This document shows, one piece after another, positions 34,126 through 43,294 of a DNA stretch of 64,000 bases (its first letter is position 1; each line of letters starts with the position of its first letter). The stretch comes from Verrucomicrobiales bacterium (GTDB lineage: Bacteria > Verrucomicrobiota > Verrucomicrobiia > Limisphaerales > J093), in the NCBI GenBank assembly GCA_024233305.1, contig JACKPV010000023.1:636814-700813 (forward strand), in the 5' to 3' direction. The notes under the pieces were generated by a model. That model saw nothing but the letters and a program-made list of their open reading frames with translations. It was not told where the DNA came from and made no database searches. Position numbers and translations under genes: made by a program.

Positions 34126-37060
34126 TCCACCGGGTTGGCCGGCGAATGGAACGGGACAGCGCGCTCGGTGTGGAACGGGGTTTTCCCCTGGCGGGGGGGC
34201 GCCGGTCCGCCGGGTTGCGGCGGCGGCGGTCGCGGGCCTGTTGTCGTTGGGATTGACGGCCGCGGAGTATGCTACCGTCCGGCAGCCCGTGTACATCGGC
34301 GTGCGCGGCTGCAGCGAATGTCACGCCGGCGGGGCGATGGGGCACCAGTTCAGCAAATGGCGGCTGAGCGCGCACGCGCGGGCCTATGCCTCGCTGGCCA
34401 ACCCGGAGGCCCGGGCCATTGCCGAGTTGAGCGGGATTCGCGAGGAGCCCCAGGAAGCGAAGATGTGCCTGGGCTGTCATGCCACCGCCGCCGAGGCCGA
34501 GGACTGGGAGCGACTCGAGGACTTCCATCTCGAAGACGGCCTCCAGTGCGAGGCCTGCCACGGTCCCGGCAGCGAATACGCCGTGCGCGAGATCATGATG
34601 AACCGGGCCGAGGCGATGGCGCGCGGATTGCGACTGATCGACAAGCAGAGCTGCATGGTCTGCCACAAGACCAAGGGCTCGCATGTGGCGGTGTTGAACT
34701 CGCCGCCGTTCGATCCCGAGGAGGCGTGGAAGCGCATCGCCCACCCGGTGCCCGAGGTCAAGCCCGACCCCGCGCCCCCCGCAGCGGAGAGCGATCCGGC
34801 GCCGCCCGGCCCGCATCAGTACACCGGGGTCATGGCCTGCTCGGCATGTCACCAGGGCGAACGGTTCGGGTTCCAGTTCAGCAAATGGCGGGAGACACCG
34901 CACGCCCGCGCCTTCGCCGATCTGGCCTCCCCGCGGGGTTACGAGATCGCCGGCCAGGAAGGGGTGCCCGGCGATCCGACGGCGAGCCCGCAATGCCTGC
35001 GTTGCCACACCACCGGTCACGGTCTGGCCGCCGGGGCGTTCGCCGCGGGTTTCGATCCGCGCGACGGCGTGCAGTGTGAAGCCTGTCATGGTCCCGGCGG
35101 CGATTACTCCCCCGAGGCCGTGATGCTCGACAAGCTCGCCGCGGCGGATGCGGGTCTGTTGCCGGTCAATGAGGCGACCTGTCCAGGCTGCCACGACAAC
35201 GCCCACGGAAAGCCGTTCAATTACCGCGAAGCCGTGCGCGCGATCCGGCATCCGAGCCGCAAGCCGGCGCTGGTGGGCAAACCCCGTTACAAGACGCCGC
35301 TCCAACCGGTGTTCACGCCGGACGGACAAGAACTGTGGGTGACGTGTGAGGCGGGCGACTGCGTGAGCATCATCGATCCGGTTTCGCGAACCCGGGTGGC
35401 GGAGATCACCGTTGGCGGGCAGCCCACCGACGTTTGTTTCGATCCCTCCGGCGCGCGCGCCTTCGTTTCGAACCGGCTGGACGACAGCGTTTCGGTCATT
35501 GATACCGCCACGCGTTCGGTGCTCCGGACGCTGGCGGTGGGGGACGAACCGCACGGCGTGCTGGTGGATCGTGAAGGCCGGCGGTTGTATGTGCTGAACA
35601 CCTCCACCGACAGCATCTCGGTGTTCGATCTGACCACCTTCGCCGAGGTCAAGCGGTTGGCCGCAAGCCGGGCTCCCTGGTCGCTGGACCTGTCCCCGGA
35701 TGGAAGCCGGATCGCGGTTACCCACACGCTGCCGCAGTTTGACGCGCCGCGCACGACCTCGAGGTCCGAACTGGCGATCATCAATGCCGGCACGGGGAGG
35801 ATCGAGGATCGGATCCTCGTGCCGGATGCAAACCTGCTGCAAGGCATCGCGTGGCATCCGGACGGCGAATACGCGCTCTTCACCCTGCTCCGGACGAAGA
35901 ACCTGGTGCCCATGACGCGCCTCCTGCAGGGGTGGACGATCACCAACGGACTGGGCGTGTTGTGGAAGGACGGGACCGTGGACCAGGTGCTGCTCGACCT
36001 GAACCAGCGCTGTTTTCCCGATCCCGCCGGCGTGGCGATCACCCCTGACGGACGTTACGGGTTGGTGACGAGCAGCGGGTCGGACCGCGTGGCGGTGGTC
36101 GACCTGGCGCGCCTGACGGGGATGCTCAAGGACGCGAGTCCGGCAGAACGCCGCCGGATTCTCCCCAACCACCTGGGCGCGCCGCACGAGTTCATCGCGA
36201 AGTTCATCGACGTGGGAATCAGTCCCCGTGGCGTCGTTTGCGCGCCGGACGGACGCAGTGCGTTCGTGGCGAATGCGCTGGATGACTCGGTATCGGTGAT
36301 CGATCTCGACCGGCTTGAGGCGGTGGCGAAGATCGACCTGGGCGGGGCGAAGGAGTTGACGCAGGCGCGCTGGGGGGAACAGCTCTTCCATAGCGCGAAC
36401 ATCACGTTTCGCCGGCAGTTCTCGTGCCACACCTGTCACCCGGACGGCCACATCGACGGCATCACCTACGACATCGAGCCGGACGGCATCGGGGTGAGCC
36501 CGGTGGACAACCGGACGTTGCGGGGTATCAACGACATGGCGCCCTACAAGTGGGAGGGCACCAACCCGACCTTGAAACGCCAGTGCGGGCCGCGCCTGGC
36601 GGTGTTCTTTACCCGGATCGATCCCTTTACGCCCGAACAACTGGACGCCCTCGACACCTACATCTGCACGATTCCGCGGCCTCCCAATCGTTATCGACGG
36701 CTCGGCGAGGATCTTTCCCCGGCGCAACGGCGCGGCAAGGCGATGTTCGAGCGGACCATGACCAATGCGGGCGAGGTGGTTCCCGTCGAGCGCCGCTGCA
36801 CGAACTGCCATCCGCCGCCGCTGTTTACCGATGGTCGCCGGCATGATGTGGGCACCCGCGGACCCCTCGACCGCGAGGGGCGCTTCGATGCGCCGCACTT
36901 GAACAACATCTACGACTCGGCTCCGTACCTGCATGACGGACGGTCGCATTCCCTCGAAGAGATTTGGACGGTGTTCAATCCATACGATGAACACGGGGTG
37001 ACGAACGACATGACCAAGGATCAGTTGAATGATCTGATCGAGTATCTGAAGACCCTTTGA
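34106..37060 (+). CDS. Exported ten-haem cytochrome c: duplicated tetrahaem modules, YVTN-type propeller and a dihaem peroxidase-like C-terminus
   Basis: The 984-residue product contains ten CxxCH haem c motifs. Eight form two modules, at residues 69, 121, 148 and 183 and at 245, 297, 324 and 359. The spacing 52/27/35 is identical in both, so the tetrahaem unit (cytochrome c554-like) was duplicated. Residues about 395-760 form YVTN-type propeller blades (SNRLDDSVSVIDTATR). The last two haems (CHTCH 774, CTNCH 898) lie in a MauG/cytochrome-peroxidase-like domain. A leader (VRRVAAAAVAGLLSLGLTA) directs it to the periplasm. It starts at a GTG that overlaps the CRTAC1 gene by 20 bases and has GGAGGTG upstream. 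It is probably an electron-transfer or peroxidase protein. Confidence 0.9.
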   Translation: MSSHQDNPPGWPANGTGQRARCGTGFSPGGGAPVRRVAAAAVAGLLSLGLTAAEYATVRQPVYIGVRGCSECHAGGAMGHQFSKWRLSAHARAYASLANPEARAIAELSGIREEPQEAKMCLGCHATAAEAEDWERLEDFHLEDGLQCEACHGPGSEYAVREIMMNRAEAMARGLRLIDKQSCMVCHKTKGSHVAVLNSPPFDPEEAWKRIAHPVPEVKPDPAPPAAESDPAPPGPHQYTGVMACSACHQGERFGFQFSKWRETPHARAFADLASPRGYEIAGQEGVPGDPTASPQCLRCHTTGHGLAAGAFAAGFDPRDGVQCEACHGPGGDYSPEAVMLDKLAAADAGLLPVNEATCPGCHDNAHGKPFNYREAVRAIRHPSRKPALVGKPRYKTPLQPVFTPDGQELWVTCEAGDCVSIIDPVSRTRVAEITVGGQPTDVCFDPSGARAFVSNRLDDSVSVIDTATRSVLRTLAVGDEPHGVLVDREGRRLYVLNTSTDSISVFDLTTFAEVKRLAASRAPWSLDLSPDGSRIAVTHTLPQFDAPRTTSRSELAIINAGTGRIEDRILVPDANLLQGIAWHPDGEYALFTLLRTKNLVPMTRLLQGWTITNGLGVLWKDGTVDQVLLDLNQRCFPDPAGVAITPDGRYGLVTSSGSDRVAVVDLARLTGMLKDASPAERRRILPNHLGAPHEFIAKFIDVGISPRGVVCAPDGRSAFVANALDDSVSVIDLDRLEAVAKIDLGGAKELTQARWGEQLFHSANITFRRQFSCHTCHPDGHIDGITYDIEPDGIGVSPVDNRTLRGINDMAPYKWEGTNPTLKRQCGPRLAVFFTRIDPFTPEQLDALDTYICTIPRPPNRYRRLGEDLSPAQRRGKAMFERTMTNAGEVVPVERRCTNCHPPPLFTDGRRHDVGTRGPLDREGRFDAPHLNNIYDSAPYLHDGRSHSLEEIWTVFNPYDEHGVTNDMTKDQLNDLIEYLKTL

Positions 37061-37080
37061 ACCTGGATGGAGGTCCGGCC

Positions 37081-38265
37081 ATGAAACGCGAACACGCAAT
37101 TGCCCTTGGATTGGCAGCCTGCCTTTACGGCGGGTTGGCGGCTCAAAACCAACCCGGCTCCGCGGCTGTGGACAAGCCGGCGCCACGGCCGGATCCGGGA
37201 CGTCCCTACGTTTATACGCAGTGGGAGCATTTCACGAAAGCCGACGGGCTCCCGAACGAGCACATCTTCGCGGTCAAAGTCGCCGGTGACCAGGTCTGGG
37301 TGGGCACGGAAAACGGCCTGGCCCGCTACGACAAACGCACCGGCGCCTGGCGGTCCTGGACTGAGGCGGACGGGCTGCCCTGGCGGGTGGTCAGCGGCAT
37401 CGATGTGCACCCGAAAACCGGCGAGGTCTGGATCGGCCTGTTCGGCGGCGGGCTGGCCCGCTACAGCGCCGGGCGGTTCGATCATTTTCATCAACTCAAC
37501 AGCGGCCTGGTAAACGATGTCGTCTACGGGGTGGCCGTCGAGCACGACAACATCTGGGTCGCCACCACCGCGGGCGCCAGCCGCTACGACACCATCGGGG
37601 ACAAGTGGAGCATTTATACCGAGAAGAACGCGCCGATGGAGGAAATCTGGAACTACGGCGTCTGCTACAATGACGGTCTCGTCCATCTCGGCGTCTGGGG
37701 CAGCGGCGTGCTCGAATTCGATGTCGCCACCGGGCGGTGGAAGGACTACCTCGACCCGGACCGCGAGATGGAGATCGATCTATACCGCGACGACGGGATC
37801 ATCCACGTGATTACCACGGGGGTCAGCTACGTCGAGAAGACGCTCTGGGTCAGCACCTACTTCGGCGTCTGCCGTTATGACGGGCGCCACTGGCGGGGCT
37901 GGTACGCGCACGAGTCCGGACTGCCCAGTGACTTCAACAACTTTGTCAAGGGCCGCAGCGCGCGCGAGGCCTGGTATTGCACCGACAAGGGCGTGGGAGC
38001 GCTGATGGATTTCGACACCGACACCTGGGTGACCTATACCACGGACGGTGCGGAGCATGCGGGGCAGGCGGTGATCCAGCGGGGCGAAACGCCGGTGGCA
38101 ACCATCGAGACGGGATACAACCTGTCCCACAACTACGCGCTGGCGGTGGACTTCGACGGGAACGATGTATGGATCGGGACCTCGAAGGGACTGTGTCGCG
38201 GGGTGGGGACCGGCTACTATTCCGGGTTGCGTCCGTCGTCGGGCGCCGCCCTGGTGAAGCAGTAA
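37081..38265 (+). CDS. Exported Reg_prop-type beta-propeller protein
   Basis: The 394-residue product starts at an ATG preceded by GGAGG and has a signal peptide (MKREHAIALGLAACLYGGLAAQ). The mature part consists of two-component-regulator-type propeller blades with repeated patterns such as VWVGTENGLARYDKRTGAW, VWIGLFGGGLARY and IWVATTAGASRYD. There is no histidine kinase or DNA-binding module, so this is a free propeller and not a sensor kinase. Located between the ten-haem cytochrome and the binding proteins, it may act as a scaffold or ligand-binding surface in the same periplasmic complex. Confidence 0.85.
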   Translation: MKREHAIALGLAACLYGGLAAQNQPGSAAVDKPAPRPDPGRPYVYTQWEHFTKADGLPNEHIFAVKVAGDQVWVGTENGLARYDKRTGAWRSWTEADGLPWRVVSGIDVHPKTGEVWIGLFGGGLARYSAGRFDHFHQLNSGLVNDVVYGVAVEHDNIWVATTAGASRYDTIGDKWSIYTEKNAPMEEIWNYGVCYNDGLVHLGVWGSGVLEFDVATGRWKDYLDPDREMEIDLYRDDGIIHVITTGVSYVEKTLWVSTYFGVCRYDGRHWRGWYAHESGLPSDFNNFVKGRSAREAWYCTDKGVGALMDFDTDTWVTYTTDGAEHAGQAVIQRGETPVATIETGYNLSHNYALAVDFDGNDVWIGTSKGLCRGVGTGYYSGLRPSSGAALVKQ

Positions 38266-38299
38266 ATGCCATCGGGGCCACCGAAGGAGACAATCCTGT

Positions 38300-39763
38300 A
38301 TGAAAACCCGCCATTCGCTCCCGTCGCTGCGCCTGTTGACGCTGCTCACGGGACTGCTTGGGGTCGGGATCGCCCGCGCTCAGGAGGCGTCCGCGACGTC
38401 CGGCCCGCTGTCGACGGCCACGGTGCTCGAACGCATCAAGGTGGGGCCGTACGAGCTTCCGGATCTGCCCCTCAAGACGAACCTCAACTACGCTGCATCC
38501 GCGGCCGACATCGAGCCCTTTGGCGGGGTCAAGCCGTACAAGGAGCACTTCCTGGTGCAGATGGAGTATACCGGACCCGGCCGGGCGCTCCCCGAGCCGG
38601 AGGGCCTCAAGTCGGTGGGCATCGGTTTCCTCGGTCCCATCATGCCCACGGTTTCGGTCGCCACGGGCGGTCGCAGCCACAACGAGGAAGCGCTGGGGAT
38701 CATGATGATGCGCGGGGCCCAACTGGCCATCGATCAAGCGAACGCCGCGGGCGGCTACCGGCGGCTCGCCATCCCGTTCGAGCTGGTGGTGCGCAATGAC
38801 AACGCGTTGTGGGGCTCCTCGGGCAACGAGATCGTGCGGATGGCCTACGACGACCAGGTGTGGGCGATCCTGGGATCCATCGACGGCGCCAACACCCACA
38901 TCGCCATCCGGGTGGCGCTCAAGGCCGAGGTGCCCTGGATGAACTCGGGGGACCTGGATCCCACCTTCATCGAGACCAACATCCCGTGGGTGTTCCGGTG
39001 CATCGGGGACGATCGCCAGCAAAACTACATCATCCTGGATTACCTGTTCCGGAAGCACGATTACCGGCGGATTGCGATCGTCCGTTCGAGCAGCCGCTAC
39101 GGGCGGTTCGGGGTGCGCGAGATTCGCGACGGGTGCCGCCGGCTGGGGCGGCCGGTGCTGGTCGAGATGGCTTACAAGGGCGGGCAGGAGGACTTTGACA
39201 TGGTGTTGGACCGGGTGGCCGAGGTGCAGCCGGAGGTGATCGTTCATTGGGGGAACGGCCCGGACGGCGCCCGGATCCTGAACGCCATGCGGGCCCGCGG
39301 GATGGACCAGCTCTTCATTGCGAGCGACCGCGCCGTGACGGACGAGTTTGTGCAGTTGGCGGGGCAACACGCCGAGGGAGTGGTTTGCGGGTTCCCCTGG
39401 AACCCCGAGAGTCCAAGCCCGCGATTGCGCGCGTTTCGCGAGGCGTTCGTGGCGGCCTACGGGACCGAACCCGAGACCTACGCGGCCCATGCCTACGATG
39501 GCATGAACATGATCCTCTGGGCGATCCAGGAAGCGGGGCTCAACCGCGCGAAGATCCGGGACGTGCTGGCGTATCGTGACCAGCCGTTCCCGGGGGTGAC
39601 AGGGGACATTCCGCTGAGCGCCGCGCTCGATGATGCCGGGGAGGTGTTCCTGGCGATCCGGGAAGGGGGACGTTGGATCTATCATTCCCGCGAAGACCTG
39701 GGCATCCCGCGCGGGCAGGTCATCCAGCAGACCCGCACGTTGCGGGAAACCGCCCGCCGGTGA
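38300..39763 (+). CDS. Periplasmic substrate-binding protein (type I, Leu/Ile/Val-amide receptor family), first of two
   Basis: This 487-residue protein has a signal peptide (about residues 1-27) and then the type I periplasmic-binding fold: GIGFLGPIMP, GAQLAIDQANAAGG, WAILGSIDGANTHIAIRVA, YRRIAIVRSSSRYGRFGVREI. It has an extra N-terminal stretch of about 65 residues relative to most family members. An AAGGAG ribosome-binding site lies nine bases before the ATG. No ABC permease or ATPase gene occurs anywhere in the window, so it may act as a sensor or carrier in the redox operon and not in uptake. Confidence 0.9.
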   Translation: MKTRHSLPSLRLLTLLTGLLGVGIARAQEASATSGPLSTATVLERIKVGPYELPDLPLKTNLNYAASAADIEPFGGVKPYKEHFLVQMEYTGPGRALPEPEGLKSVGIGFLGPIMPTVSVATGGRSHNEEALGIMMMRGAQLAIDQANAAGGYRRLAIPFELVVRNDNALWGSSGNEIVRMAYDDQVWAILGSIDGANTHIAIRVALKAEVPWMNSGDLDPTFIETNIPWVFRCIGDDRQQNYIILDYLFRKHDYRRIAIVRSSSRYGRFGVREIRDGCRRLGRPVLVEMAYKGGQEDFDMVLDRVAEVQPEVIVHWGNGPDGARILNAMRARGMDQLFIASDRAVTDEFVQLAGQHAEGVVCGFPWNPESPSPRLRAFREAFVAAYGTEPETYAAHAYDGMNMILWAIQEAGLNRAKIRDVLAYRDQPFPGVTGDIPLSAALDDAGEVFLAIREGGRWIYHSREDLGIPRGQVIQQTRTLRETARR

Positions 39764-39773
39764 TCGGACGGCC

Positions 39774-41057
39774 ATGTCCGGGTCGGCGCCAACCCGATGC
39801 CGAAGCCTGCCGGCCTGCTCGGCGGGCCTTTGGTTGCTGCTGGCTTGGCCGGGAGCCGCGGGCGCGTCGGGCGCGGCTCCTTACCTGGACCATCGCTCGC
39901 GGGAACTCGATTTCACGGAGGCGGGCGCCGGCGGGTCGGAGATCGCGGGGGTGGACGAGGTTTGCCTCGGCTGGTTTGGTCCCTCGGACCCGGCGGATCC
40001 GGTCGGGGGCGATCTCTGGATGGCGGCCTGCATGGCGGTGGAGGAGGCAAATGCCACCGGGGGGTGGGAGGGGAGACCGTTCCGGCTGACGCCCCGATGG
40101 TCGGAGAATCCTTGGGGCACCGGAGTAGGCTCGCTCTTCCGCATGGTCTACGACGAACCGGTGGTGGCCCTCCTAGGTTCCATGGACGGCGCCTCGACCC
40201 ATCTGGCGGAGCAGGTGGTCGCCAAGGCCGGCCTGCCGCTGGTCAGTCCGGTGAGCACCGACGACTCCGTGAACTTCGCCGGGGTTTCCTGGGTGTTTTC
40301 CTGTGCGCCAGGAGACGCGATGGTGGCGGCGAGCTTGGCGGGCGCCGTCGCCCGGTGGCGGGTAGAACCGTTTCTGGTCAATACCACCGATCACGACTCA
40401 CGGGTGCTCGCCCGGTCGGTTGCGCGGGCGATCGAGGTGGAAGGGAGAGGGGTTTCGCAGCAATTGCAGTTTACCCCCGGTGGCGAGACCTTCGCCGCAC
40501 AACTGCGCCAGCTGGCGTCCGCGCGGCCCGATCTGGTGGTGCTGATTGCGGGGGCGGAGGACAGCGCGCGGTTTGTGCGGGGGTTGCGTCGGATGGGAGT
40601 GACGTCCGCCGTGCTGGGTTCGCCCGGGATGGGCTCACGGCGGTTTTTCACCGCGGTGGACGGGGGCACGGATGGCGTCTTCTTTCCCCTGCTGGTTGCC
40701 GAGGGGGAGGGGGGGCGTCGGGAGGCATTCACGACCGGCTTTGCCGCGCGCACGGGACACGAGCCCGATTTCCGTGCGTTGTTGACTTACGACGCCGCCA
40801 CGCTGCTGGTGTGCGCGGTGCGTCGGGCGGGGCCGGATCGCGACGGAATCCGGCGGGCCTTGCGCGGGCTTTCCCCCTGGACCGGCGTTGCCGGACGCAT
40901 CGAGTGGGATGGCCTGGGACGCAACCGGCGGGGACCGGTGGGGTGGGGGAGGTGGAACGGCGATGGGCGGATCCTCGTCTGTGATCTCGACGGCGTGGCT
41001 GCCCCGGCGTCGTCGTTGGCGTCCGACGCCACTCCAGGGGGGCGACAGCGGCGCTGA
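39774..41057 (+). CDS. Periplasmic substrate-binding protein (type I), second of two
   Basis: The 427-residue product has a signal peptide (ACSAGLWLLLAWPGAAGASG) and shares fold motifs with its neighbour: CLGWFGPSDP, ACMAVEEANATGG, VVALLGSMDGASTHLAEQVV, WVFSCAPGDAMVAA. It is clearly a diverged duplicate of the protein at 38300-39763 and starts 10 bases after that gene ends. It closes the seven-gene operon that begins with the RidA-like gene. The ligand is unknown. The two proteins could bind the same class of small ligand or form a pair. Confidence 0.88.
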   Translation: MSGSAPTRCRSLPACSAGLWLLLAWPGAAGASGAAPYLDHRSRELDFTEAGAGGSEIAGVDEVCLGWFGPSDPADPVGGDLWMAACMAVEEANATGGWEGRPFRLTPRWSENPWGTGVGSLFRMVYDEPVVALLGSMDGASTHLAEQVVAKAGLPLVSPVSTDDSVNFAGVSWVFSCAPGDAMVAASLAGAVARWRVEPFLVNTTDHDSRVLARSVARAIEVEGRGVSQQLQFTPGGETFAAQLRQLASARPDLVVLIAGAEDSARFVRGLRRMGVTSAVLGSPGMGSRRFFTAVDGGTDGVFFPLLVAEGEGGRREAFTTGFAARTGHEPDFRALLTYDAATLLVCAVRRAGPDRDGIRRALRGLSPWTGVAGRIEWDGLGRNRRGPVGWGRWNGDGRILVCDLDGVAAPASSLASDATPGGRQRR

Positions 41058-41155
41058 GCGGAGGATTGCCCGCAAGGGGGTGGATCGGCGGCGTGAGGGC
41101 GGTTGCCAGCTCCGCGGGCGGAACGGTTCTCTCCGGCAGAGCGTGTGCCGCTGCC

Positions 41156-42199
41156 TCAGACCCGGGCCGGAGGCGGGGACGGAGCGGAGGCGTCCAACAT
41201 CGCCTTCAGGTTTGCCGGCGGTGTGCCGGGGGCGATGGTGCAACCGGAACTCAGGATGAACCGTCGCTGTCCCGCGGACTGCATTGACTCGACCAATTGC
41301 CGGGCGTGCGTCGCGACCGTTGTCGGCGTGCCCCCGGTCAGCAGGCCCACCGGATCCAGGTTGCCCCAGAGCGCGATGTCGGGACCGACGAGTCGTGCTG
41401 CCCGCGTCAGATCGGTGCGGTGATCGAGTTCCAGCACATCCGCTCCCGAGGCGGCCATGTCCGGCAGGATCGGGGTGGCATTGCCGCAGATGTGCAGCGA
41501 GACGGGCAGTTTGCCTCGCGCGCGGATGCCCGCGATCACCTCCTGTTCGAATGGCAGCGCCAGTCGCCGGTAGAGTGCCGGCCCCAGCAGGCCGGCGGGA
41601 GCATCCCCTCCGCTGAGCATGTCGGCGCCGGCATCCGCGAGGGCGTCAGCGTAGGCGACGACGTGCGCAGCAGCCCGGCTCATCACGGCTTCGACGAGGC
41701 CTGGACGGGTGAGGCTGGCCGTCATCGCCTCGTTCATGCCCAGCAGGGCGCAGGCCAGGGAGAACGGGTATTGATCGAAGCAGGCCACGAGGAAGACGCC
41801 TTCCCCGACGGCGCGGCGGATGCGCCGCAGGGCGTCGATCATCAATGGTTGGCGCCCCAGGCGGTGCGGGTCGGGCGGCGGCAGGGAATCCAGCTGTTCC
41901 GGGGACTCGATCAAGGGGTGGCCGGCGCCGGCCAGCGGTTGGTTCTCGTCCGGAAACGCCACCGAAGCCCCCAGCGCCTCGGCCGTAACCCATGTGTCAG
42001 CGGAAAGCCAGATGGCGTCGGGCCGGAAGGCCTCGTAATAGCGGACGACGCAATCGGCCAACACCGCGGCATCAAGCGTGTAGTCGCGCAGGGAGACGCC
42101 CGCCAGCGACGCGCAAAAATGGACGGCCAGGGGGCCGGTTGGCACGCGAGGCGCCGGAAGTCCGGCCAGGGCATGCCTTACGAGTTGTCTCGAGTTCAT
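41156..42199 (-). CDS. Uroporphyrinogen-decarboxylase-superfamily protein (methyltransferase-like)
   Basis: The 347-residue protein belongs to the URO-D/MtaA/CmuA TIM-barrel superfamily. Diagnostic parts are SLHICGNATPILPDMAASGADVLELDH, with a possible metal-binding H-x-C, and LWGNLDPVGLLTGGTP with ILSSGCTIAPGTPPANLKAM. In the sugar-catabolic clusters of PVC bacteria such proteins are often called uroporphyrinogen decarboxylase but are unlikely to make haem; methyl transfer or another function is possible. The gene starts in a 4-base overlap (ATGA) with the Gfo/Idh gene upstream, so the two are co-translated. The conserved UroD Arg pair at the N-terminus is not seen. Confidence 0.85.
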   Translation of the reverse strand: MNSRQLVRHALAGLPAPRVPTGPLAVHFCASLAGVSLRDYTLDAAVLADCVVRYYEAFRPDAIWLSADTWVTAEALGASVAFPDENQPLAGAGHPLIESPEQLDSLPPPDPHRLGRQPLMIDALRRIRRAVGEGVFLVACFDQYPFSLACALLGMNEAMTASLTRPGLVEAVMSRAAAHVVAYADALADAGADMLSGGDAPAGLLGPALYRRLALPFEQEVIAGIRARGKLPVSLHICGNATPILPDMAASGADVLELDHRTDLTRAARLVGPDIALWGNLDPVGLLTGGTPTTVATHARQLVESMQSAGQRRFILSSGCTIAPGTPPANLKAMLDASAPSPPPARV

Positions 42200-43290
42200 G
42201 AACGCGGCAGGCGGACCGGGGCGCCGGTGCGTTCGGACTCGAGGGCGGCGAACACGATGTCGTGCGTCTTGATCGCGTCGGCGAGGTTGCAGTGGGACTC
42301 GCGACCGCCGAGCAGGCACTCGACGAAGTGGTCGATTTCCCCCTGGAACGGGTGATGCCGGACATCGCTCGAATCGGGGCCGAGAGCGGGCAGTTCGATC
42401 CAGTCGTGCTGGCCCGGGAACCGGTGCGACCAGATGCGGTTGTCCATCACCGAACCCCGGCTGCCGAAGATGCGGAGCGGAAAGCGATAGGGCATGATGC
42501 AGTCCGCGTTCACGCTGACCTTGCCCAGAACGCCGTTGCGGAACTTCACCAACGCGACCTCGAGCCCGTCGTATTCCATGGGCGGGGCGTTCTCGATCCA
42601 GCGGTTCAGGATCGGGTTGTATTCCCGGCGGCTGCCTTTGCGGTAGCCGCCGGCGACGGCGAAGACCTCGATCGGGTCGGCGGCCTCGAACTCCCCTGCG
42701 GCCGCGAACCAGCGCAGTGCATCCACCGCGTGGCAGCCGCCGACGAGCAGGGCGCTGACGCCCTGAGCCCGCGTGTTGGCCCCGGCCCAGCCGGACCACC
42801 AACTGCCGTTGTGGCTGAGGTAGTCCGCCTCGACGTAGTAAGGTGCTCCGAAGGCATCGTCGGCGAGCATGCGTTTGAGGGTTTGGAAAAGCGGGTTCCA
42901 GCGGAGCACAAAGCTCACCACCGAGCGGACCCCGGCGGATCGCACGGCTTCCTGCATCGCGCGGAGTTCTTCCGCACTGAGCCCGGCCGGCTTTTCGATG
43001 ATCAGGTGTTTGCCGGCGCGGGCGGCGGCCAGCACGTTGGCGCAATGCACGTGCTGCGGCGTGCAGATCGCCACGATGTCAACGCCCGGATGGCCGAGAG
43101 CCCGGTCGAAGTCGTCGTAGATCGCGACGTCCTGCAAGCCCTCCCCGGTGGCGCGGCTCTGGGCGCTTTCAATCGTCCGGCTCGAAATCGCGAGGATCCG
43201 GGTGTGGGGATTCTGCCGGCAGGCGGCGATGTGCTGCGTCGAGACCCAGCCCGCCCCGTGGATCAGGACGCCGAATTCGCGGGTTGCCAT
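42196..43290 (-). CDS. Gfo/Idh/MocA-family oxidoreductase
   Basis: The 364-residue protein has a Rossmann start (FGVLIHGAGWVSTQHIAA), ICTPQHVHCANVLAAARAGKHLIIEKPAGLS (the family EKP motif) and a C-terminal alpha/beta domain with YVEADYLSHNGSWW and VGGCHAVDALRWF, where a His typical of the active site is present. No signal peptide, so cytoplasmic. It overlaps the URO-D-like gene by 4 bases and lies 4 bases from the Tat-exported oxidoreductase upstream. The substrate is probably a sugar or inositol derivative. Confidence 0.93.
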   Translation of the reverse strand: MATREFGVLIHGAGWVSTQHIAACRQNPHTRILAISSRTIESAQSRATGEGLQDVAIYDDFDRALGHPGVDIVAICTPQHVHCANVLAAARAGKHLIIEKPAGLSAEELRAMQEAVRSAGVRSVVSFVLRWNPLFQTLKRMLADDAFGAPYYVEADYLSHNGSWWSGWAGANTRAQGVSALLVGGCHAVDALRWFAAAGEFEAADPIEVFAVAGGYRKGSRREYNPILNRWIENAPPMEYDGLEVALVKFRNGVLGKVSVNADCIMPYRFPLRIFGSRGSVMDNRIWSHRFPGQHDWIELPALGPDSSDVRHHPFQGEIDHFVECLLGGRESHCNLADAIKTHDIVFAALESERTGAPVRLPRS

Positions 43291-43294
43291 GGGT

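Noticed and set aside
41156..42199. Haem-biosynthetic uroporphyrinogen decarboxylase (hemE)
   Set aside because: It lacks the N-terminal Arg-containing signature of HemE and is coupled to sugar-type oxidoreductases. The fold is shared by methyltransferases.
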